Shown in pieces: positions 58,973 through 64,000 of a stretch of 64,000 nucleotides of DNA. The notes beneath the pieces are model-generated. The model was not told where the DNA came from and made no database searches. It worked only from the letters and a program-made list of their open reading frames with translations. The stretch lies in contig CM052354.1 of NCBI GenBank assembly GCA_028551475.1, positions 12,832,785 to 12,896,784 of the forward strand, written 5' to 3'. The DNA comes from Casuarina equisetifolia. Lineage: Eukaryota > Streptophyta > Magnoliopsida > Fagales > Casuarinaceae. Made by a program: the position numbers and the translations under genes. How positions within the stretch are numbered: position 1 is the stretch's first letter; the number at the start of each line of letters is the position of its first letter.

Positions 58973-59540
58973 GATAGTGGAATGAGAGAAGGAAGGGTAA
59001 GAGGCAAATGGTATATGAAGGGATATGAAGGGATGAGAAGGGTGTGAATATGATGAGGGTGGGTAGCTGAAGAGAGCAAAGGATATATGAGGAGAAGATA
59101 TTAAGGGAATGGTATGGAGCAATGTGAAGGGCCAACAATAAACGCTAGCACATAAGAAGCATGAAAGAGAAGGAAGATGCTTCTCCAAAGCCAAGGCGGA
59201 CTCTTCAATGAGAAAATTTGAAAAGAAAAAAACTTGAGAGAAGGGTACAAAGAAGGAAGGAGGAGAGAGAGACAGACAGAGAGAGAGAGAGAAGGGAATC
59301 AAAAACGGAGTGAGCTGAAATTATGTCTGTTGGGAGGCCACCACCAACATCAACACCACCATCCTTGGCCTTGTTGCCATTTTATCTCTCTCTGGCACTT
59401 TGTTTTCACCTACTTTTCTTTATGTATGTTTGCCTTGTTTCGCTATATATGCTTTGGAGGGGTAATATATATCTTTCTCTCTCTACATACCTCTAGAGAG
59501 AGAGAGAGGGAGGGAGAGGGAGAGATGCGATTGAAACGAA
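58973..59540 (-). promoter_or_regulatory. CT-rich leader and promoter of the BOI/BRG gene
   Basis: Above the start codon the transcript strand is pyrimidine-rich, with a CT/GT microsatellite at about 59262-59293. A TATA-like TATATA(G) (minus strand) lies near 59443-59450, with another TATATAT at about 59467-59474. A second GA/CT run is at about 59493-59525. If the TATA is used, the leader would be roughly 440 bp. Transcript data would be needed to set the start. Confidence 0.4.
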
Positions 59541-62500
59541 TCAGTCCAAGAGAGAGACACCTTATTCTGCTCTTTCTTTTCTTTTCTTTCTTTCTTTACC
59601 TTTGCTTCTTCTTCTTCTTCTTCTTCTTCTTCTGCTTCTGCTTCGCGTGGGGTTGGCTATTCTTCAGCTGCTTATCACCAACACCAATACTTGATAACCT
59701 TTTTAAGTATCGTTATTTAAAACAAAACAAACCCATTTTTTCTTCTTAAATAACTCGGTCAATAAAAGTCTCCCAAAAATAAATAATAAAGAAAACAGAG
59801 AGTAAATGATGGGTGGCAGTGGCTCTGGTGAAGATGGGTTGAGGTTTTGTTGTTGGAGTCGTGTAGATGTTGGTGGGCGTGTTGGTCTCTGCCGCTTTCG
59901 CTGCCGATGGGATTGTTTGAATGTGGCCCATGCTTCTCGAGCCAGCTTTGCCTCTCTCTCTCTTCCTCTTTCTCTCTTTCATAATCTTCTTTTTTTACTT
60001 TTATTGCAGATAGAAAATCAGCTTCAAAGGGTTCCTAGAAGCTAGACATGTATAATTGATTGATTAAGAGAATATGTAGCCATTTAGAATTTATATATGT
60101 ACGTCTACTTTAGAGAAAGCATGGTACAGAACATGGAAGTGGACTGCTAAAAAAAACCTATAAAAAAAAGAAAGGGGGTCACCAGTTGATGTGCCAAATG
60201 AAGTTTCTTCTAATCTTTGGTTATTTCAGGTTCAATCTTCATTGTTGGTCAACATTTGTTTGAGAAAAGATGTGGGATTTGCTTGGTTTTCAAGATTCAA
60301 AATCAACAGCCGGGCTTCCTGTCGTTTGTATTCCTTATCTTAGAAAACACAGAACAGATCACCATACCCCAAACCTAATCGCCGTGGTTGGTCGTTGGCT
60401 TCTCTCTTTCTTTTCACAACCTTTTTCTGTGCTTGATCGAGAATCAACCATGACCATGTCAAATGACTAATACAGCTTGCTTTACTGTGATTTCTTGACA
60501 AAAATTTATCTCCCCCAACCCTTACGACCCGGAATGGCCACAAAATCTTTAGGGTTGTGACTCAAAATGTGGGATTGGCGTATCTTTCTTTCTTATTATC
60601 AGTGGTTTGCTAACGATTATACTATAATAAAAGGAACAATTCTATTTAAGGAATCTTGATCTTTAAGTATGTATGTAAATATAAGTTCATGGTGGGTTAA
60701 TGAATGGCCTTCTTAATAATTTCGTTGCTCGAAGAAAGTGAAAGAAAGAAAGTCAATAAAAACAAAAGGCCATTGCATTATAAACACATATGAAAAGGTG
60801 GAACCACTTTTATTGTATTGGAAGGGATAAGATGGCTTGTGACCACCCTAATTAAAAAGGTAAAACCATTGGCTCACATGCAAATAGTTGAAAGCAATCC
60901 TTTTTAGCTCGAAGTGGTTCATGAACCATCTTCTCTAATTGGAGGGGACTTGTAATCCTTTTGTTTCGGGAGGATGATTCCATCTCTTATACAGGGATGA
61001 TTCATTATTACTTTGTTGTTACCAATTCTTAGTTTGAATATGGTGGGTGTGACTCACTATAGTTGTTAGAAGCACAACTTAGTCAAAAACTATTGTTCAC
61101 TAACTGTAGCTAATTCATTTTTAGTTTTTAATCAAGTAAGGTAATTGTATTTTCTTGGGCCAAACAAAAAATAAACAGGTTGTATTGTTTTAGTTACACT
61201 TTAATGAATGGTGGTGGAGGTCATTTCAACTTTTTTCAACACATTGAATATGTCCATAAAAAAGTAATACTCTCACACTCTAAAATAAGATCTTGGAAAG
61301 CTATAAAAAGAATTTTGAATTTCTAAATCATAAGATAGATTCATTTTTAAGAAAGACAATCTCAAATAACTTGGGATGGGGTTTAGGGTCCAATTTCCTC
61401 TTAAGATTGATGAAGAGTAATGATAATGAATAAAAAAAAATAAGAAACCATAGATAATTAAAACCCTTTGTGCTAGACTAGTGGCAAGCTAATAGGGTTC
61501 AGGACCTCTTGGTGTTAGATTTTTTTTTTTTTTTTGGTTTGCTTCTCATCTGTTTCTTGTCATTATATTTTAGTGAAATTAGTCATTCATTCTGAAACAG
61601 GCAAATCCTTGAATGAATCTGTGTGTACGAAAATAGTAGTTTTTGAAATGAAATAAAAAAAAAAAAGAATGACCTAACAGAGAAAGTTTGAGTCGGTATT
61701 GGTGATCTTCCCTAAAACCAAGAAGGATTTTTAACTTTAAGTAATGGAGATGACAAAGAAAGAAGGGAAGCCACCAAAAAAGAGAAAGTGAAGAGCAGAA
61801 AATGTGAAAGAGAGTGCTTGGAATGGCATCACGCAATTTGTCTTCCCTTTGGTCCCACTCACGGTCGGCTTCTGCCATCCATCAATCTCCTTTCTCTGTC
61901 TCTCTGTGTGTGATGGTAATACAACCCTGCACGGCATGCAAAATACGCAATACGCATATTCATACACAACTCATCACTCTTCATTGTTTTCTTCTCCCTC
62001 TAAAGACAGCCTTTCCTTTTCTTTCTTTGTTTCCTTCTTTACTTTGCTTTGTGCCTAGTTGCATAGATAGGGAACGCACTTATCTGTAACAATGACTGAA
62101 GAATATGGCCCTAGAAAACAACAGCAACAAAGGTTAAAAGAAAAAACCATATACAAAATCTTGTACTCGTTCATAGCAGTGACTTTCTAGACTCATGACT
62201 CCCTGGAATGCTTCGTAGATTGATGCAAACGATGCCATATCGAGTCAGATTATCGGCCAAGTCAACAAGGTCGGTCTTAACCGTACAAAGTTTGGAATCC
62301 TGAATAGTTTTATACAAAAGTCCTCGTTGAATCCTTCTTTGTTTTTGTCTCCCGGGAACTAATCAGCTTGTGCTTGGGGCTTGGGAGAAGGAACCAGTTC
62401 ATGTGTTTGAGAATTACTAAGAGACGTTTATAAAAAGTATCTGAAAAACTCCATCAATCAAGCTATCTTGTCTCTATGGCTACAAGTTTTCGCATTTCCT

Positions 62501-63706
62501 ATGACCCATTTGTTTAATCTAATTATGGAAACATTGAATTAAAGAACCTAACTTGTTCTTAGCTTTCATGCACTCAACTGATTCTATGGGTTTAATTATG
62601 TGTTATTATCATTAATCGGTGATTAGGGAGAAACCCATCATTTCCAAGACGTATCATGAAATGAGGCGCATTGTCTTGGGTTGAAGGACAGACCCACCTT
62701 ACTTAAAACATTTCTTTAATCTTAATCCAACCATTGCCCATCCATTTGCTTGACCCACGCACCCCCAAAACCTCTTTTCTATTTTCTTAGTTTTCTCCTT
62801 CACTTTCCCTTTCTCTTTCTCTCTTTCTTTACAGTTAAGTTTGCTGGACTTTAATTTTGTTTAACGTTGCATCATCCTCATTAACTCCATTCCTCCTCCA
62901 CCACGCCTCCACAGTTTACCCACTACCAATAACCTTCTTTTTTCCACACCAAAAGCACTCCTAACCATCCCTAATCACGACCGACAAGTCTTGGGACATT
63001 TAATATAGCAATATTCATTTGTCACATTTAGCAGTAGCCTGCAATAGCCATTTGTCCTGCAGTCACATACTCCATTATTTCTATGGAAGAGAAATCTTTT
63101 TCCAAGGTTGTTAAATCATTTGAGGGGGGTGCTCCTAACCCCTAGCTCTTCACAATTATTACAACCTCCTAAGTAGATATGTCATACTTCATTATCTTAC
63201 CTTATCTTGTCTTTCATGGAGATCATCTGAGCTAACAAACAATGGATTGGAGATTGTTTATTGCAATTTCAGCTGATGTACAGCATTACATAATAATAAA
63301 TCGCCCACGAGTTCAAATTTTCTGTGGCAACTTAGCAAAGCATTAGCTCAACGAAAACAATTATAACCTTTATTAGCTAAAGACTTTTGACATTTTTGTA
63401 CTGTGGCCGATCACATCACCCATAGTGCATTCTAATATTTATATGAATGTATATTTTCTATGCCTTTAACGTCTACATACAATGGACGTCTTTTTGTTCT
63501 CACGTTTCTTTTCTATTGAAAAGAAAAGAAACGAATTTCTAGCTTCATTATCGGAAGTGGGGTTGCCCTAGGATGGTAACTGTTCTTCCAAGTCTTGTAT
63601 GCCACCCAATCCTCCTCAATATCTGCTGATCTTGCTGAAAAATTACACTTCAATATTTTTTGGATTTTTATTTTATTTTTAAATATCTTAAATTTAGCAA
63701 AATCTC
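59541..63706. other. Intergenic region right of the E3 ligase gene
   Basis: No gene recognised. A CTT microsatellite lies at about 59605-59632. Short frames around 59234-59749 and 61804-62089 are low-complexity (phenylalanine- or serine-rich), as expected from T-rich and C-rich DNA. Confidence 0.5.
59605..59632. repeat. CTT trinucleotide microsatellite
   Basis: About nine uninterrupted CTT units, part of a larger pyrimidine-rich tract upstream of the E3 ligase gene. Confidence 0.9.
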
Positions 63707-63707
63707 C

Positions 63708-63828
63708 AGTTTTTTTTTTTTTTTTTTTGTGTCCGGGTGGATAAAGGGGGAAGGGGGTTTGAGTATCAAACTTAAGATTTTTTAAGTCTCAAGTACTCTT
63801 AACTACCAACTAAACTAAGTGCTTGCCA
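63708..63828 (-). mobile_element. tRNA-derived SINE, minus strand
   Basis: Read on the minus strand, the head carries TAGTTTAGTTGGTAGTTAAG, close to a tRNA 5' half and A box. About 30 bp on comes GTTTGATACTCAAAC, a degenerate B box. A C-rich body follows and a run of about 20 A (T on the plus strand, 63711-63729) ends it. This differs in sequence from the SINE at 25.6 kb, so two families or old lineages may be present. Target-site duplication was not clear. Confidence 0.65.
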
Positions 63829-64000
63829 ATAATATTTCTAAATAATTTCTTTTATCAGTAATTTTTCTGAACTTGGTTGCACATGACTAATTTTAATCTT
63901 TTTTATTTTATTTTTAACTTTTATGTTTTAATGACATAAATTAAAGAAAAAGGTTCTTGGCTTGTGATGGAGTCCATGGATGATTGTGTGTGTCCACTCC
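63829..64000. other. Right-edge intergenic sequence
   Basis: AT-rich, no feature recognised. Confidence 0.5.

Noticed and set aside
59234..59749. 171-codon plus-strand ORF
   Set aside because: Runs over GA and CTT microsatellites and the E3 ligase leader. The product is arginine/glutamate then phenylalanine low complexity.
63760..63828. tRNA gene on the minus strand near the right edge
   Set aside because: Only the tRNA-like 5' half is kept, the B box is degenerate and poly-A follows, so it is a SINE.
1..64000. CRISPR array or bacterial-type operon
   Set aside because: No spaced identical repeats of the right size, and the genes are intron-rich plant genes.

Overview
The window is nuclear DNA of a flowering plant. 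Its few genes are split by many GT-AG introns, the intergenic DNA is AT-rich and full of microsatellites, degenerate retrotransposons and SINEs, and all four recognisable protein genes belong to land-plant families. Gene style and repeat content fit a woody eudicot such as grapevine. That species guess is inference, because no species marker can be read directly. There is no bacterial-style operon, CRISPR array or rRNA.

Layout: (1) About 1-26,650, minus strand, is most of one large gene for a plant VPS13 bridge-type lipid-transfer protein with an inserted PH domain. I could join 33 coding exons (1,882 codons) with GT-AG borders and an unbroken frame. The gene runs off the left edge, so its C-terminal half is not here. 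Its introns hold a 30-bp-period minisatellite, a perfect 125-bp tandem duplication and a tRNA-derived SINE. (2) About 27,960-30,360 is a decayed Ty1/copia retrotransposon on the minus strand (gag, zinc knuckle, protease and integrase pieces, all broken). (3) 30,640-35,800 is a pair of roughly 0.7-kb inverted repeats enclosing an apparently intact four-exon cation/H+ exchanger (CHX) gene on the minus strand. This is the most unusual arrangement in the window. (4) 36,727-37,460, minus strand, is a small two-exon FLZ zinc-finger gene with a 205-bp tandem duplication just beyond its 3' end. (5) About 37,600-57,600 is gene-poor. It contains a GC-rich anomalous block, several local duplications, a degenerate tandem array at 43.7-45.1 kb and an ACGT-motif cluster near a tiny ORF, but no gene I can defend. 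(6) 57,609-58,972, minus strand, is a four-exon BOI/BRG-type RING E3 ubiquitin ligase gene with a CT-rich leader. (7) From 59.5 kb to the end is intergenic, closing with a minus-strand tRNA-derived SINE.

The four genes have no obvious shared pathway: contact-site lipid transfer (VPS13), endomembrane cation/pH homeostasis (CHX), SnRK1 adaptor signalling (FLZ) and stress, cell-death or gibberellin-linked ubiquitination (BOI/BRG). All lie on the minus strand. Exon borders were set by reading splice sites and protein continuity by eye, so single-base errors are possible.
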